Assembly: GCA_019637115.1 (NCBI GenBank)
Contig: JAHBWH010000002.1
Coordinates: forward strand, 54,220 to 118,219
Origin: Myxococcales bacterium
Lineage (GTDB): Bacteria; Myxococcota_A; Polyangia; Polyangiales; Houyiibacteriaceae
DNA length: 64,000 bases
Direction: 5' to 3'
Shown: one piece after another, positions 9,221-18,468 of the stretch
Numbering within the stretch: the stretch's first letter is position 1
Layout: each line of letters starts with the position of its first letter
Translations under genes and position numbers: made by a program
Notes under the pieces: model-generated
Told to the model about the DNA's origin: nothing
Database searches by the model: none
What the model saw: the letters and a program-made list of their open reading frames with translations, nothing else

Positions 9221-10105
9221 TCAGACGGTCAGGTAACGACGGAGCGAGAGGGCGCTGCCCGCGGCGCCGATGAGCGCGCCGCCGAGCACGAGCGCCATCA
9301 ACATCCAAGGCTCGAGGAACGCCGCCTTGGTGCCGGTGAGCGCCGAGATGCTCTGGTCGAGCGGTCCACGCAAGAGCGCGAAGCCGAGCAAGAGCACGAG
9401 CACCGCCAGGACCGCCGAGGCGAAGCCTTGGAAGGTGCCCTCGACCACGAAAGGCCCGCGGACGAAGCTGTCGGTGGCGCCGCAAAGCTTCAGCACCTCG
9501 ATCTCGTCACGACGCCGCGCCACCGCGAGCCGGATGGTGTTGCCGATCACGGCGAGCACGCAGAGCCCCACGAGCAGCGCGAGCATGCCCGCGAGGCCCC
9601 GCCCCGCCGCCAGCAGCGACTCGAGGCGATCGAAGAAGCCCCGGTAGGTCTCCACGTCGTCGACCGCGCGCAGCTGCGCCACCCGCCCCGCGATCGCCTC
9701 GACCCGCGCGGGGTCCGTGCCGCCACGCAGCGTGACCTCGAGCGACGCAGGGAAGACCTCGGGCGGCAACGCCGCGAGGTCGGCCGTCACCTCGGACTGC
9801 GCGAGGAAGAGCGCGCGCGCCTCCGCCGAGCTCAGCGCCTCGACGTCCCGCACCTCCGGCAGGCTCTCGAGGACCATGCGGAGCTGCGCCACGTCGCCGT
9901 CCTGCGCGCCGTCGCGCAAGAAGACCGTCATCCGGCCGCTCTGCCCCCAGCGCTCGGCGATGGAGGAGAGGTTGCTGACGGCGAGCAGCGCGCCACCCAC
10001 ACACAAGAACGCGACGCTCAAGCTGGAGATCGCGACGAGGTAGAGCCGTAGCTCCTCCCGCAACCCCCGCTTCGCGCGTGACATCAGCGTCTTCAGCTCC
10101 ATCAC
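9221..10105 (-). CDS. ftsX: cell division permease-like protein FtsX
   Basis: FtsX is the inner-membrane subunit of the FtsEX divisome complex that transmits ATP-driven conformational change to periplasmic murein hydrolase activators. The protein has 294 residues with the expected topology: a cytoplasmic N-terminus, TM1 at about 22-45 (LYLVAISSLSVAFLCVGGAL), and a periplasmic domain of ~120 residues. Three further TM helices follow (around MLALLVGLCVLAVIGNTIRL, VLAVLVLLLGFALL and LMALVLGGALIGAAG). The conserved cytoplasmic 'RRDEIEVLKLCGAT' segment is present. It lies between ftsE (84-base gap) and envC (11-base gap) on the same strand, so all three form one transcription unit. Confidence 0.95.
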   Translation of the reverse strand: MMELKTLMSRAKRGLREELRLYLVAISSLSVAFLCVGGALLAVSNLSSIAERWGQSGRMTVFLRDGAQDGDVAQLRMVLESLPEVRDVEALSSAEARALFLAQSEVTADLAALPPEVFPASLEVTLRGGTDPARVEAIAGRVAQLRAVDDVETYRGFFDRLESLLAAGRGLAGMLALLVGLCVLAVIGNTIRLAVARRRDEIEVLKLCGATDSFVRGPFVVEGTFQGFASAVLAVLVLLLGFALLRGPLDQSISALTGTKAAFLEPWMLMALVLGGALIGAAGSALSLRRYLTV

Positions 10106-10189
10106 TTCCCTCTCGCCCCTCGGGGCTCGTCGCGATCCTTCGATTCGTCAGGACCGAAGCTCCGGTCCGCTCGGCGCCGCAGCGCCGCT

Positions 10190-11014
10190 TCATCCGCTGG
10201 CGACGACGCGCAACCCGCTCGTCTCGGTCCGGGCGCCGACGTCCATCGCGCCGGGCCAGCTCCGCAGCCCCGTGCGCGCCTCGAGCACCCGCCCCTCGTC
10301 GAGCGCGATGATGCGATGGTCGCGCTTGCCCATGAGCGAGTGATCGTGCGTCGCGAAGAGCACCGTCGTGCCCGTCTCGTGGATCTCCTCGAAGAGCGTG
10401 AGGATGTCGATCGCGAGGTGTGGGTCGAGGTTGCCCGTGGGCTCGTCGGCCAAGATGAGCGCGGGCTCGGTCACGATCGCCCGCGCGACCGCGACGCGCT
10501 GCTGCTCGCCGCCGCTCAGCCCTTCCGTCCGATCACCGCCGCGCCCGGCGAGGCCCACCCGCTCGAGCGCCTCGGCGACCCGGGCGCGCACGAGGCGACG
10601 CGGCATGTCGAGGATCTCGAGCGCGATGGCCACGTTCTCGAAGACCGTCCAGTGCTTCACGACCTTGAAGTCCTGGAAGACGATGCCGAGGTTCCGACGG
10701 AGGAAGGGCACGGACGACGACTTGAGCCGAGCGATGTCGCGGCCCGCGAAGAGGATCCGCCCCGCGTCGACCGTGTGCTTGCGGTAGATGAGCTGCAAGA
10801 GCGTGCTCTTGCCCGCACCGCTCGGGCCCGTGACGAAGCAGAACTCGCCGCGCTCGACGACGAGGTTGATCCCTCGGAGCGTCGGCTGATCCTTCTTGAA
10901 GTATTTGTAGACGTCCTCGAAGACGAGGATCGGTCGGTTGGCGCGGTCGCTCTGGGCCCCGGCGCGAAAGAACGCGAAGGGGCGGACCACCTTGCCTGGG
11001 GCTCCTCGTGTCAT
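10190..11014 (-). CDS. ftsE: cell division ATP-binding protein FtsE
   Basis: FtsE is the ABC-type ATPase partner of FtsX. From ATG 11014 (GAGGAGG just upstream) it has 274 residues. All nucleotide-binding motifs are intact: Walker A GPSGAGKST (about 63-71), Q-loop Q114, signature LSGGEQQ (166-172), Walker B LILADEP (186-192) and the H-loop in FATHDHS. The N-terminus carries ~28 extra residues compared with the ~220-residue family norm (TRGAPGKVVRPFAFFRAGAQ...), and no better start lies between it and the conserved core. A short C-terminal extension is also present (ends GLRVVASG). It is the first gene of the ftsE-ftsX-envC unit. The upstream region is filled by a tandem array. Confidence 0.95.
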   Translation of the reverse strand: MTRGAPGKVVRPFAFFRAGAQSDRANRPILVFEDVYKYFKKDQPTLRGINLVVERGEFCFVTGPSGAGKSTLLQLIYRKHTVDAGRILFAGRDIARLKSSSVPFLRRNLGIVFQDFKVVKHWTVFENVAIALEILDMPRRLVRARVAEALERVGLAGRGGDRTEGLSGGEQQRVAVARAIVTEPALILADEPTGNLDPHLAIDILTLFEEIHETGTTVLFATHDHSLMGKRDHRIIALDEGRVLEARTGLRSWPGAMDVGARTETSGLRVVASG

Positions 11015-11355
11015 GCCTCCTCGGATAACGGAGGCGGGGCTTCCGGGGCAAAATTTCGGCAGAGCTTCCCGGGCGAAGCGGAGCCTCAGCCGAGCTCGGC
11101 GAGCCGACGGCGCGCGGTGAGCGAAGCGAGCGCTTCGAGCCACCCCCGTGGGAGAGGGACCTGGCGGCAGCGTCACAACCCTCACAGCGTCACGGCCCAC
11201 AACCCACAGCCTCACAGCCTCACAGCCTCACAGCCTCACAGCCTCACAGCCTCACAGCCCCACAGCCCCACAGCCCCACGACCTCACAGCCCCACGACCT
11301 CACAGCGCCACGACCTCATCGCGCCACAGCCCCACGGGCTCGCACGGAAGACCGA
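11015..11355. repeat. intergenic region with 9-bp CCTCACAGC-type array
   Basis: No gene is visible in this 341-base gap. Roughly 11179-11336 is a degenerate tandem array of a 9-base unit (cctcacagc, drifting to cccacagcc and ccacgacct); seven near-identical copies run from about 11209 to 11263. It lies upstream of ftsE and just past the end of the neighbouring lipoprotein gene. No promoter stands out. Confidence 0.85.
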
Positions 11356-13509
11356 TCAGAACGTGACGACGCGGAGCTCGAAGTCGCCCGCGCTGGCCGC
11401 GGGGGCCTCGACCACGAGCACGTACTCGCCAGGATCGAGGACTCGGTTGATCACCGCCGGGTTACCGCTCCCGCAGACGAGGCTCGTGAGCGCGCCGCAG
11501 CCTTCTCGGAGGCTCAAATTGTGCGTGTAGGCCCCGACGGTCGGGCGGACGCTGATGAGCACCTCGGTGGGCTCGGCGAAGCGCATCACGTAGAAGGCGT
11601 CAGGGTGCGCGCCACCGCAGGCCTGCACGTCGTCCTCGAAGCCCGAGAGCGTGTCGGTGCGCGCGGCGCCCATCGACACGTCGATCGCGCCCTCGCAGCG
11701 ATCGTTCGGCGGGATCGGCGTGGGGTCGGAGGTCGACAGGCTCGCGCTGACGGTCCCGGTGGTGCTCGTGGTCGTCACCACCGCGAAGTAGGTCCCCGCC
11801 GGCAAGCTCCGCCAGCTCTGGATCATCGGTGAGCTCCCCTGGCGACACCGCAGCTCGCTCGGGACCTGGCCACACTCGGTCATCAGGGAGACGGCGTGAA
11901 AGCCCGCGCCCTCGGTGCGCAGCTCGACGTCGCGCAGGGTAGAGAGCGTGAACGTGAAGACGAGATCACGCGCGAAGGTCGACGTCGAGCCGCAGCTCGA
12001 TCCGAGCGAGCGCTCGGCGGTCGCGAGCTCGGCGGCGCCGCTCCCCGCCGTGATGTCCACGGCCGTCGCGCACGAGTCGCCCGGCGGGCGCGCCTCGGGG
12101 TCGCTGAGGCTCACGTCGAGCGACCAGCCACCCGCCGAGGTGCTCGTGCTCTCGAGCAGCACGTAGTAGGTCCCCGGCTCGAGCGCCCGATGCACGACGC
12201 GCGCAGGGTTCGCGCTGTTCTGGCAACGCAGCGTCGTCGAGGGGTCCGCGCAATCCCGCACCAGGGCGAGGTGCGAGCTGGGGGTCCCAGGTCCGGTCGT
12301 CGTGAGCGAGAGCACGACGTCCTGCGGCTCGGTCAGCGTGAGCCGGTAGGCGGCGTCCCGGCGCGGCGCCGAGGCCTGACACGCGAGGGTGTAGAGGTCG
12401 CTCGTCTCGACGAAGAGCCCCGTGAACGTGCCCCCGGCCGAGACGTCGACGGTCTCGTCGTCGCAGACATCGACGCGCGGGACCTCCGTGGGCGGCTCGA
12501 ACCGCAGCGTGAGGTCGAAGACGATCGGCGCCCCGCTCTTGACGACGATCACATGCTCGCCCGCCTCGAGCGAACGGCGGAGGATCGTCGCGGGGCTCCC
12601 GTCGCCGCAGACACGCGCGCCACCGGCGTCGCACTCGGCGCCGCGGCGCAGGCCGACGGCGAGCGAGCCCGTCCCCGCCGCCGTCACCCACACGTCGCGC
12701 GGCGCGTCCAGCGCGAAGCGGAAGTACGCATCGGGCCCGTCCGCCGGTCCGCAGCCGAGCGTCGTCGTCGCGCGCAGGTCTCGCGTCGCGCCCGAGTAGG
12801 TGCCAGGGCCGGGCAGCCACTGCGCGAGGGCGCAGTCGTCGTTCGTCGGGACGCACGTCGGGTCGAAGTAGTCTCGCAGCCCGTTGCAGTTGTCGTCCCG
12901 GCGGTTGTCGCAGATCTCCGTCGCGCCCGGGTGGACGTTCGCGCCCGTCCGAGGGTCGTCGTCGCAGTCCTCGCCGCCACAGCGCGCGTCCACGAACCCA
13001 TCCCCGTCCAGATCCCGCGGTGTGAAGACGCAGCCCGTCGCGGTCTCGCAGGTGTCCACGGTGCAAGCGTCCTCGTCGTTGCAGTAGAGCGGCGACGAGG
13101 GCCGACAGCCGCCGACGAGCGGGTCGCACTGCTCTTCCCCATTGCATGCGTCGCCGTCGCTGCAGACCGCGTGGTTCGGGACGAAGTCGCAGCGCCGCTC
13201 GTCCTCGATGCAGCCGTCGAGCGTGCAGTCCACGGCGTCCACGCACGGCGGGCTCGCCGCGCCGACGCAGACCCCCTCGACGCAGAGCTCGCGCCCATTG
13301 CAGAAGCACGCGTCATCGCATTGGGCATCGCTTGCGCAGGCCTCGCCGAGGGTGGCGCCCTCGACGCAGGGCGGCCCCGCGTCCGGCCCTCCGTCGAGGT
13401 CGGCAGCGTCCGGCACCGCGCCGTCGAAGCCGGTCATCGGCAGCGGACGAGGCCCTCCGACGGTACACGCTGCCTGAGCCACGACGAAGATCGCGAATGC
13501 CGCTCGCAT
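11356..13509 (-). CDS. Cys-rich lipoprotein with MopE metal-binding motif and PPC-like repeats
   Basis: The protein has 717 residues from ATG 13509. The short signal (MRAAFAIFVVAQAAC) has a lipobox. After an Asp/Gly/Pro spacer a Cys-rich region follows (about residues 45-150, with repeated 'C.DG..C....C' units such as CNGEEQCD and CNDEDACTVDTC). Next is a MopE/putative metal-binding motif: DLDGDGFVD, CGGEDCDDD, PGATEICD and DDNCNGL (about 150-205). The rest (about 210-717) comprises four or five beta-rich repeats opening 'PPNDRCEGAIDVS' or similar, with 'PGTYYVLLES' / 'AGTYFAVVTT' strands, as in PPC domains. It is probably a surface-exposed outer-membrane lipoprotein binding metal. It is divergent from a clear paralogue 210 bases away. 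Shine-Dalgarno support for the start is weak. Confidence 0.85.
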   Translation of the reverse strand: MRAAFAIFVVAQAACTVGGPRPLPMTGFDGAVPDAADLDGGPDAGPPCVEGATLGEACASDAQCDDACFCNGRELCVEGVCVGAASPPCVDAVDCTLDGCIEDERRCDFVPNHAVCSDGDACNGEEQCDPLVGGCRPSSPLYCNDEDACTVDTCETATGCVFTPRDLDGDGFVDARCGGEDCDDDPRTGANVHPGATEICDNRRDDNCNGLRDYFDPTCVPTNDDCALAQWLPGPGTYSGATRDLRATTTLGCGPADGPDAYFRFALDAPRDVWVTAAGTGSLAVGLRRGAECDAGGARVCGDGSPATILRRSLEAGEHVIVVKSGAPIVFDLTLRFEPPTEVPRVDVCDDETVDVSAGGTFTGLFVETSDLYTLACQASAPRRDAAYRLTLTEPQDVVLSLTTTGPGTPSSHLALVRDCADPSTTLRCQNSANPARVVHRALEPGTYYVLLESTSTSAGGWSLDVSLSDPEARPPGDSCATAVDITAGSGAAELATAERSLGSSCGSTSTFARDLVFTFTLSTLRDVELRTEGAGFHAVSLMTECGQVPSELRCRQGSSPMIQSWRSLPAGTYFAVVTTTSTTGTVSASLSTSDPTPIPPNDRCEGAIDVSMGAARTDTLSGFEDDVQACGGAHPDAFYVMRFAEPTEVLISVRPTVGAYTHNLSLREGCGALTSLVCGSGNPAVINRVLDPGEYVLVVEAPAASAGDFELRVVTF

Positions 13510-13718
13510 CGACACCGACGATACCACCGTCTCGCGGCCGCGCTCAGCTTCCGCTGCCCGACCGGACACCAATCGTGGCGGCGCGCGCAAGCAGGGGACG
13601 AGCGCGCCGAGGCAGTGAGCGGGGGTTGCACATGGGGGGCGATGCGCGACATTCCCCGACGGGGGTGACATACTCGACGTTCGAGCCGGCCCGCCTCCCG
13701 CCGCCGACGAGGCTTCCT

Positions 13719-15767
13719 TTGCGTCATTCTTTCGGTACCTCCGCGCTCCTCCTCTCTCTCCTCGTGACCGGGCTGCCCGCCTGCGGCGACGACGACGTGC
13801 CCATGCGCGATGGCGGCCCCGCCGACGTGGGCCTCGACGCGCCGCCGTCCCCAGTCGACGCAGGGCCTCCCTGCGAGGCTGACGAAGACTGCGACGACGG
13901 GATCGACTGCACGCGCGACTTCTGCAACGCGACGGGCACCTGTCAGAACCAGGTCGACCCTGCGCGCTGCGACGACGGCATCTTCTGCAACGGCGTCGAG
14001 ATGTGCGACCCGACGCGAGGCTGCGTCGCCGGGCTCCGTCAGGCCTGCAACGACGGCGACGTCTGCACGCTCGCGCGCTGCGACGAAGAGGCGAAGATGT
14101 GCCGCTTCACGCCGCGCGATCAGGACCAGGACGGCGAGGTCGACTTCCTCTGCGACGGCACCGACTGCGACGACCGCGATCCGGACGTCGGCGGCTTGAT
14201 GCCGGAGATCTGCGGCGACGGCAAAGACAACAACTGCAACGGCCTCATCGACGAGCAACCCTGCGTCGCGCCGGCCCACGACACCTGTGACGACGCGCTC
14301 GACGTGTCGGCGGGCGGGGGCTTCGAGCTCAGCTCGCGCGGCGCGGTCGGCAACTACACGCTGAGCTGCGGCCCGGCGGGTCGCCGCGACCTCGTGCTGA
14401 CCTTCACGCTCGAAGAGGCGTCGAGCGTGCTCGTCCGCGCCGAGGGCACGAGCCTCACCTACGTCGCGCTCCAGCGAACGTGCGGCGACCGCACCACGGA
14501 GCTCCGCTGCGGAAGCGGTTTCCCAGGGCAGGTGCGGATGCGTCGGCTCGAGCCGGGCACCTACTTCGTGCTCGTGGCGGACATCGGCGGCGACGTCTTC
14601 GTCGAGGTCGACTTCGGCGAGCCCATCCCCGCGCCGCCCAATGACACCTGCGCCTCGCCTCTCGACGTCAGCGCGGGCGGCACGTTCCCCGGCAGCCTCG
14701 TCGAGGTCTCGAACGCGGTGACCGCGACGTGCGGCTCGGGCGGCCCCGACCTGCTCTACACCTTCACCATCGACGAGCCCCGCGACGTCGTCGCGAGCGC
14801 GCTCTCGGAGACGGGCGACAACCTCGGGCTCGGCGTCGCGACGAGCTGCTTCGCAGACGAGGTCCGCTGCGTTCGTGGGGCCCCCGTCGCGACGCGCATC
14901 CACTCGCTCGCGCCCGGGACCTACTTCCTCGTCGTCGAGGGCTCGGCCAGCCGCGAGACCGACTTCACCCTCGACGTGAGGTTCGAGGATCCGACGCCGC
15001 CGCCGCAGGGCGACACCTGCGACGATCCGCTCCCGCTCGCGCCAGGCATGACGACCGGCACGTTGGTCGACAAGCAAGACGACTACGCCATCAGCTGCGC
15101 GTTCTACTTCCGCGACGCGGTCCACCGCTTCACGCTCGACGAGCGCAGCGACGTCTCGCTCACGGCCGGCGCGGGCGGACCGTTCATGTACATGAGCATC
15201 CGCAGCACCTGCGAGGCGCCCGACTCGCAATACCGCTGCGTGTCGGGCAACCCCGCGCGCACCCGCGTCCGCAACCTCCCGGCGGGAGATCATTACGTGA
15301 TCGTCGAGTCCTTCCTCGGCACCTCCTACGAGCTCTCGCTCGAGATCTCGCCGCCCACCGAGCCCGTGGACGTCACGGGCAACAACACCTGCGCCGGCGC
15401 GCACGTCGTCCCGGCCACCGGCGGGCTCTTCCGGGGCAGCACGCTCACCGCGCTGCCGACCTACATGACGAGGCCAGCCTGCGGGAGCGGCGCCGCGTCC
15501 AACGACGTCGCGTTCCGTCTCGACCTCACGGCACGCAGCCGCGTCGTGGCGAGCACGGCGGGCTCCACCTTCGACACCGTCCTGCACCTGCACGCGGGGA
15601 GCTGCGAGTCGGGCATGGAGATCGCGTGTGACGACGATGGCGGCGAGGGTCAGACGAGCTACCTCGAGCGCGTGCTCGACCCCGGCACCTACTTCTTCGT
15701 GGTCGACGGCTGGGGCGCGACGAACGCGGGTGAGTACCTCTTCGAGGTGAACGTCGGCGCACCCTGA
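13719..15767 (+). CDS. Cys-rich lipoprotein with MopE metal-binding motif and PPC-like repeats (paralogue)
   Basis: The protein has 682 residues. I chose TTG 13719 because GAGG lies 6 bases upstream and a clean lipoprotein signal (ALLLSLLVTGLPAC) then starts; ATG 13632 is in frame but would bury the signal. The architecture repeats that of its divergent neighbour. A Cys-rich block comes first (CDDGIDCTRDFC, CNGVEMCDPTRGC), then a MopE motif (DQDQDGEVDFLC, DGTDCDDRD, DGKDNNCNGLID). Four PPC-like beta repeats follow (PPNDTCASPLDVSAGG..., 'PGTYFLVVEG', 'AGDHYVIVES', 'PGTYFFVVDG'). It is likely a surface lipoprotein. The two genes share the intergenic promoter region 13510-13718. A locally duplicated pair is the simplest origin. 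Confidence 0.85.
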   Translation: MRHSFGTSALLLSLLVTGLPACGDDDVPMRDGGPADVGLDAPPSPVDAGPPCEADEDCDDGIDCTRDFCNATGTCQNQVDPARCDDGIFCNGVEMCDPTRGCVAGLRQACNDGDVCTLARCDEEAKMCRFTPRDQDQDGEVDFLCDGTDCDDRDPDVGGLMPEICGDGKDNNCNGLIDEQPCVAPAHDTCDDALDVSAGGGFELSSRGAVGNYTLSCGPAGRRDLVLTFTLEEASSVLVRAEGTSLTYVALQRTCGDRTTELRCGSGFPGQVRMRRLEPGTYFVLVADIGGDVFVEVDFGEPIPAPPNDTCASPLDVSAGGTFPGSLVEVSNAVTATCGSGGPDLLYTFTIDEPRDVVASALSETGDNLGLGVATSCFADEVRCVRGAPVATRIHSLAPGTYFLVVEGSASRETDFTLDVRFEDPTPPPQGDTCDDPLPLAPGMTTGTLVDKQDDYAISCAFYFRDAVHRFTLDERSDVSLTAGAGGPFMYMSIRSTCEAPDSQYRCVSGNPARTRVRNLPAGDHYVIVESFLGTSYELSLEISPPTEPVDVTGNNTCAGAHVVPATGGLFRGSTLTALPTYMTRPACGSGAASNDVAFRLDLTARSRVVASTAGSTFDTVLHLHAGSCESGMEIACDDDGGEGQTSYLERVLDPGTYFFVVDGWGATNAGEYLFEVNVGAP

Positions 15768-15944
15768 GGGCCAGCGGTCCTCGGGGTCCGCGCGTGCGAT
15801 GACCGCGTGGCCGATGACCGCGTCCGACGACCGCGTCCGACGACCGCGTCCGACGACCACGTCGACCGCCGCGTCCGACGACCGCGTCCGGACCCGATGA
15901 CCGCGTGTGGATCCGGGGCGGGGGGCCAGTGAGGACTCGATCTC
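15768..15944. repeat. 13-bp CGCGTCCGACGAC array
   Basis: About 15795-15910 consists of a degenerate 13-base unit (cgcgtccgacgac, with variants such as cgcgtggccgatgac and cacgtcgaccgc), about eight copies. It fills the gap between the convergent lipoprotein and crotonase genes. No hairpin terminator with a T-tract was seen. Confidence 0.75.
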
Positions 15945-16721
15945 TCAGCGGCCAACGAAATGAGGCGCGCGCTTCTCGAGGAGCGCGGCCATCCCTTCCT
16001 TCGCGTCCTCGGTGCGCAGGCTCTCCGCCTGGATAGGGGCCTCGAGGCGAGCCGCCGTCTTCGGATCCCACCCGAGCCCGCGACGGATCGCCTCTTTCGT
16101 CGAGCGCACGACGAGGGGCGCGTTGCTCGCGATCTCTTCGGCGAGCGCGCGCGCCTCGGGGACGACCGCCTCGGCCGCGACCGCGCGGCTGACGAGCCCG
16201 ATCCGCTCCGCCTCCTCGCCCGACACGAGCCGCCCCGTGAAGAGCATCTCGCAAGCCCGCGACGAGCCGACGAGGCGCGGGAGGAGATAGCTGATCGCCA
16301 TCCCAGAGTGCAGGCCGAGGCGGGTGAAGTTCGCGCCGTAGCGCGCGTCACGGCTCGCGACGCGGATGTCGCAGACGAGCGCGAGGCCGAAGCCCCCGCC
16401 GACGGCGTGCCCGTTCAGCGCGCCGATCACCGGCACCTCCACGTCGAGGAGAGAGAGGAAGGGCGCATACATCGCGTACGAGCGCTCGTGCGGCAGGCCG
16501 CCCTCGAGCTGCAGCGTCGCCTTGAAGTCCGCGCCCGCGCTGAAGCAGCTCCCCTCTCCGCGCACGATCACGCAGCGCGCGTCCCGATCCGCACGCGCGG
16601 CGGCGCTCGCCTCGGCGAAGGCGTCGAGCAGCTCGGGGGTCATGCTGTTGCGGTTGTCCGGACGGTCGAGGACGATCTCCCCGACGTGCCCGTGGCGTTC
16701 GTAGCGGACGGCGGCGCTCAT
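15945..16721 (-). CDS. enoyl-CoA hydratase/isomerase (crotonase) family protein
   Basis: From ATG 16721 the protein has 258 residues, standard for crotonases; an in-frame ATG at 16775 would add 18 residues, and neither start has a convincing Shine-Dalgarno. The oxyanion-hole segments are present: CFSAGADFK (about 59-67) and AVGGGFGLALVCDI (about 106-119). The C-terminal 'LVSGEEAERIGLVSRAV' is also typical. The two glutamates of classical hydratases are absent: the 'GGGCELA' Glu site reads GGGFGLA and the 'QPE' site reads GANF. It may therefore catalyse another crotonase reaction (isomerase, hydrolase or decarboxylase-like). It stands alone, flanked by repeat arrays, with no beta-oxidation neighbours. 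Confidence 0.88.
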   Translation of the reverse strand: MSAAVRYERHGHVGEIVLDRPDNRNSMTPELLDAFAEASAAARADRDARCVIVRGEGSCFSAGADFKATLQLEGGLPHERSYAMYAPFLSLLDVEVPVIGALNGHAVGGGFGLALVCDIRVASRDARYGANFTRLGLHSGMAISYLLPRLVGSSRACEMLFTGRLVSGEEAERIGLVSRAVAAEAVVPEARALAEEIASNAPLVVRSTKEAIRRGLGWDPKTAARLEAPIQAESLRTEDAKEGMAALLEKRAPHFVGR

Positions 16722-17101
16722 GAGGCGCGAGCGTGCACCCTCCGGCAGAGCGCGCAAGAGGACGCGCGCGGACATCGCACGCGGTATCGGGCGCGGACCC
16801 AGTCATCGCGGCGGCCCGAGCGCCATCGGACCTGGGAGTCCGCGCCGTGCGGAGAAGCCGCGCGTCGCTGTGGTGAGACCTCTCGCGTTTCTATCCCCCG
16901 CGGAACCCGGCGGACGTTTCTGGTCGCGCACGCGCACGCGCACGTGGACGTGGACGTGGACGGGCACGTGTACCTGCGGGGCTGCGGAGTCGTCGGATAC
17001 GCAACCGAAGCCGACCGTGGATTGCTTAGGCGTCCTGGACGAGCGGCCCCGGACCCGAGCGCGGTCATCGGACCCAGATGCGGTCCGGGTCATCGGACAG
17101 G
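16722..17101. repeat. intergenic region with CGTGGA hexamer run
   Basis: No gene was found in this 380-base stretch. At 16910-16966 a segment starts ggacgtttctg, passes through a gcacgcgcacgc run and ends in three cgtgga hexamers. Nearly the same ~55-base segment occurs at 22508-22568. The remainder shows no clear promoter or terminator. Confidence 0.7.
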
Positions 17102-18220
17102 TCAGCCCCCAGGCGCCTTCTTGTCGAGGCGCTGCTTGGCGGCCGTCTTGAGCGGGTTGGGGACGCCTCGGCTGCGCGAGAGCGCCTTCAGGTCGTTCGG
17201 CCGCAGGTGCCCGAGGAAACGCAGCGAGATCCCGATCGGGCACTTCGGGTTGAAGCAGAGCGCGCGCTTCACCTCGTAGCTGCGCGTCCACTCCTTGCGG
17301 TTGCCGACGTAGCGGATGATGTCCTCGCTGACCTCTTTGCTGTGCGCGATGGCCGCCGCCTCGGAGTCACCCATCGAGGGCGAGCTGATGGCCGCGTACG
17401 AGACCTGCTTGTTCGGATCGCGGACGAGGAGCGAGCGGGCCGCGGCGTCGCCGACGAGCGCGAGCCGGATCTTCTCCGACGAGGTCATCTCGCGGATGCG
17501 GAACGAGAGCGGCTTGAACTTCTCCTTCAGCGTCTCGGTGCCCTCCACCGCGTCGATGTCCACCGCGTCCTCGTCCGACGACTCGGCGAGCACCTCCGCG
17601 AACATCGTGTCGGTCGGGAGCGGCTCGTCGGTCGGCTCCGGAATGAGCTGACCCGAGATCGCCTCGACGTGCGCTTGGAAGGCGGGGATGCCCTTGAGCT
17701 CGACCCCATGCCGCGCGCAGAGCTCGATCAGCCGGTCGGCCGTCGACATGCGCGTGTGCTTGTTCTTGTAGAGCGCCTCGATGACGTCGGGAGCGCCGAG
17801 CAGACGCTGCTGATTGACGGCGATGAGCTCGCTCATCCGCTCGCTGCAATAGCGCGCGATGTGCGCGAGCGTGCCGTCGGCCAGCGCCGGGTTCTGGATG
17901 ATCGGCTCGAGCACCTCGTCGCGCTGTCGGAAACGCTCGGCGAGCTCGTCGAGCACCGAGGCCGGCAGCGGCGCAGCGCAAGCAGGCAACAAGACCGCCG
18001 GTGGCAGCCCATCGAGCGTGCCGCTCGCCGCCTCGGCGACCTTCGCGTCGGCGTCCGCCGCGAGCTGCGCGAGGACGATGACGAGGTCGCCGCCCTTGAC
18101 GGGGACCATGCCCTTGGCCGCCATCATCTTGGCGGGCGTGGGCGCTTCGGGAGACGCGAAGCGACGAAGCGCCTCGGGGAGCGCGTCGAGCGGGAGCGGG
18201 AGCGACGGCGGACGTTCCAT
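17102..18220 (-). CDS. uncharacterised alpha-helical cytoplasmic protein (HEAT-like)
   Basis: The product has 372 residues from ATG 18220 (GGAG 3 bases upstream). No signal peptide or membrane segment is present. The sequence is mostly amphipathic helices with repeat-like units. Examples are ALADGTLAHIARYCSERMSE, GAPDVIEALYKNKHTRMS and the second half RNKQ-like KIRLALVGDAAARSLLVRDP, VSYAAISSPSMGDSEAAAIA. The helical pairs recall HEAT/leucine-rich-repeat-variant scaffolds. An acidic linker (about 205-235, SSDEDAVDIDAVEG) divides the two halves. The C-terminus is basic (LKTAAKQRLDKKAPGG). I do not recognise a named family; a scaffold role is only a guess. Neighbours give no clue. Confidence 0.75.
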   Translation of the reverse strand: MERPPSLPLPLDALPEALRRFASPEAPTPAKMMAAKGMVPVKGGDLVIVLAQLAADADAKVAEAASGTLDGLPPAVLLPACAAPLPASVLDELAERFRQRDEVLEPIIQNPALADGTLAHIARYCSERMSELIAVNQQRLLGAPDVIEALYKNKHTRMSTADRLIELCARHGVELKGIPAFQAHVEAISGQLIPEPTDEPLPTDTMFAEVLAESSDEDAVDIDAVEGTETLKEKFKPLSFRIREMTSSEKIRLALVGDAAARSLLVRDPNKQVSYAAISSPSMGDSEAAAIAHSKEVSEDIIRYVGNRKEWTRSYEVKRALCFNPKCPIGISLRFLGHLRPNDLKALSRSRGVPNPLKTAAKQRLDKKAPGG

Positions 18221-18468
18221 CAGCTCCGGTGTGTACCACCGATGCCCCAGCCGCGGCAGCCACCCCGTCTCTCGCCCCTGCTCGCTCGAAGCGCCTCGTC
18301 CGGGGCGCTCGCGCGGCTCTGAAGTCGAAGCGGCACCGTCAATCGCCGTGGGCCCGCGGTGGCGAGAACCTCTCGAGCCGACATACTTTCGACGCAACTC
18401 GCGGTGCGTGGGGCCGAGAGAGGGGCATCGAGGCGCGCCTGAGCGCGTACGTCAGCGAGGAGAGCACG

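Noticed and set aside
11896..13668. A 590-codon + strand frame over the Cys-rich lipoprotein
   Set aside because: Arg/Ala/Val composition with no domain; the minus-strand product has a lipobox and metal-binding motif.
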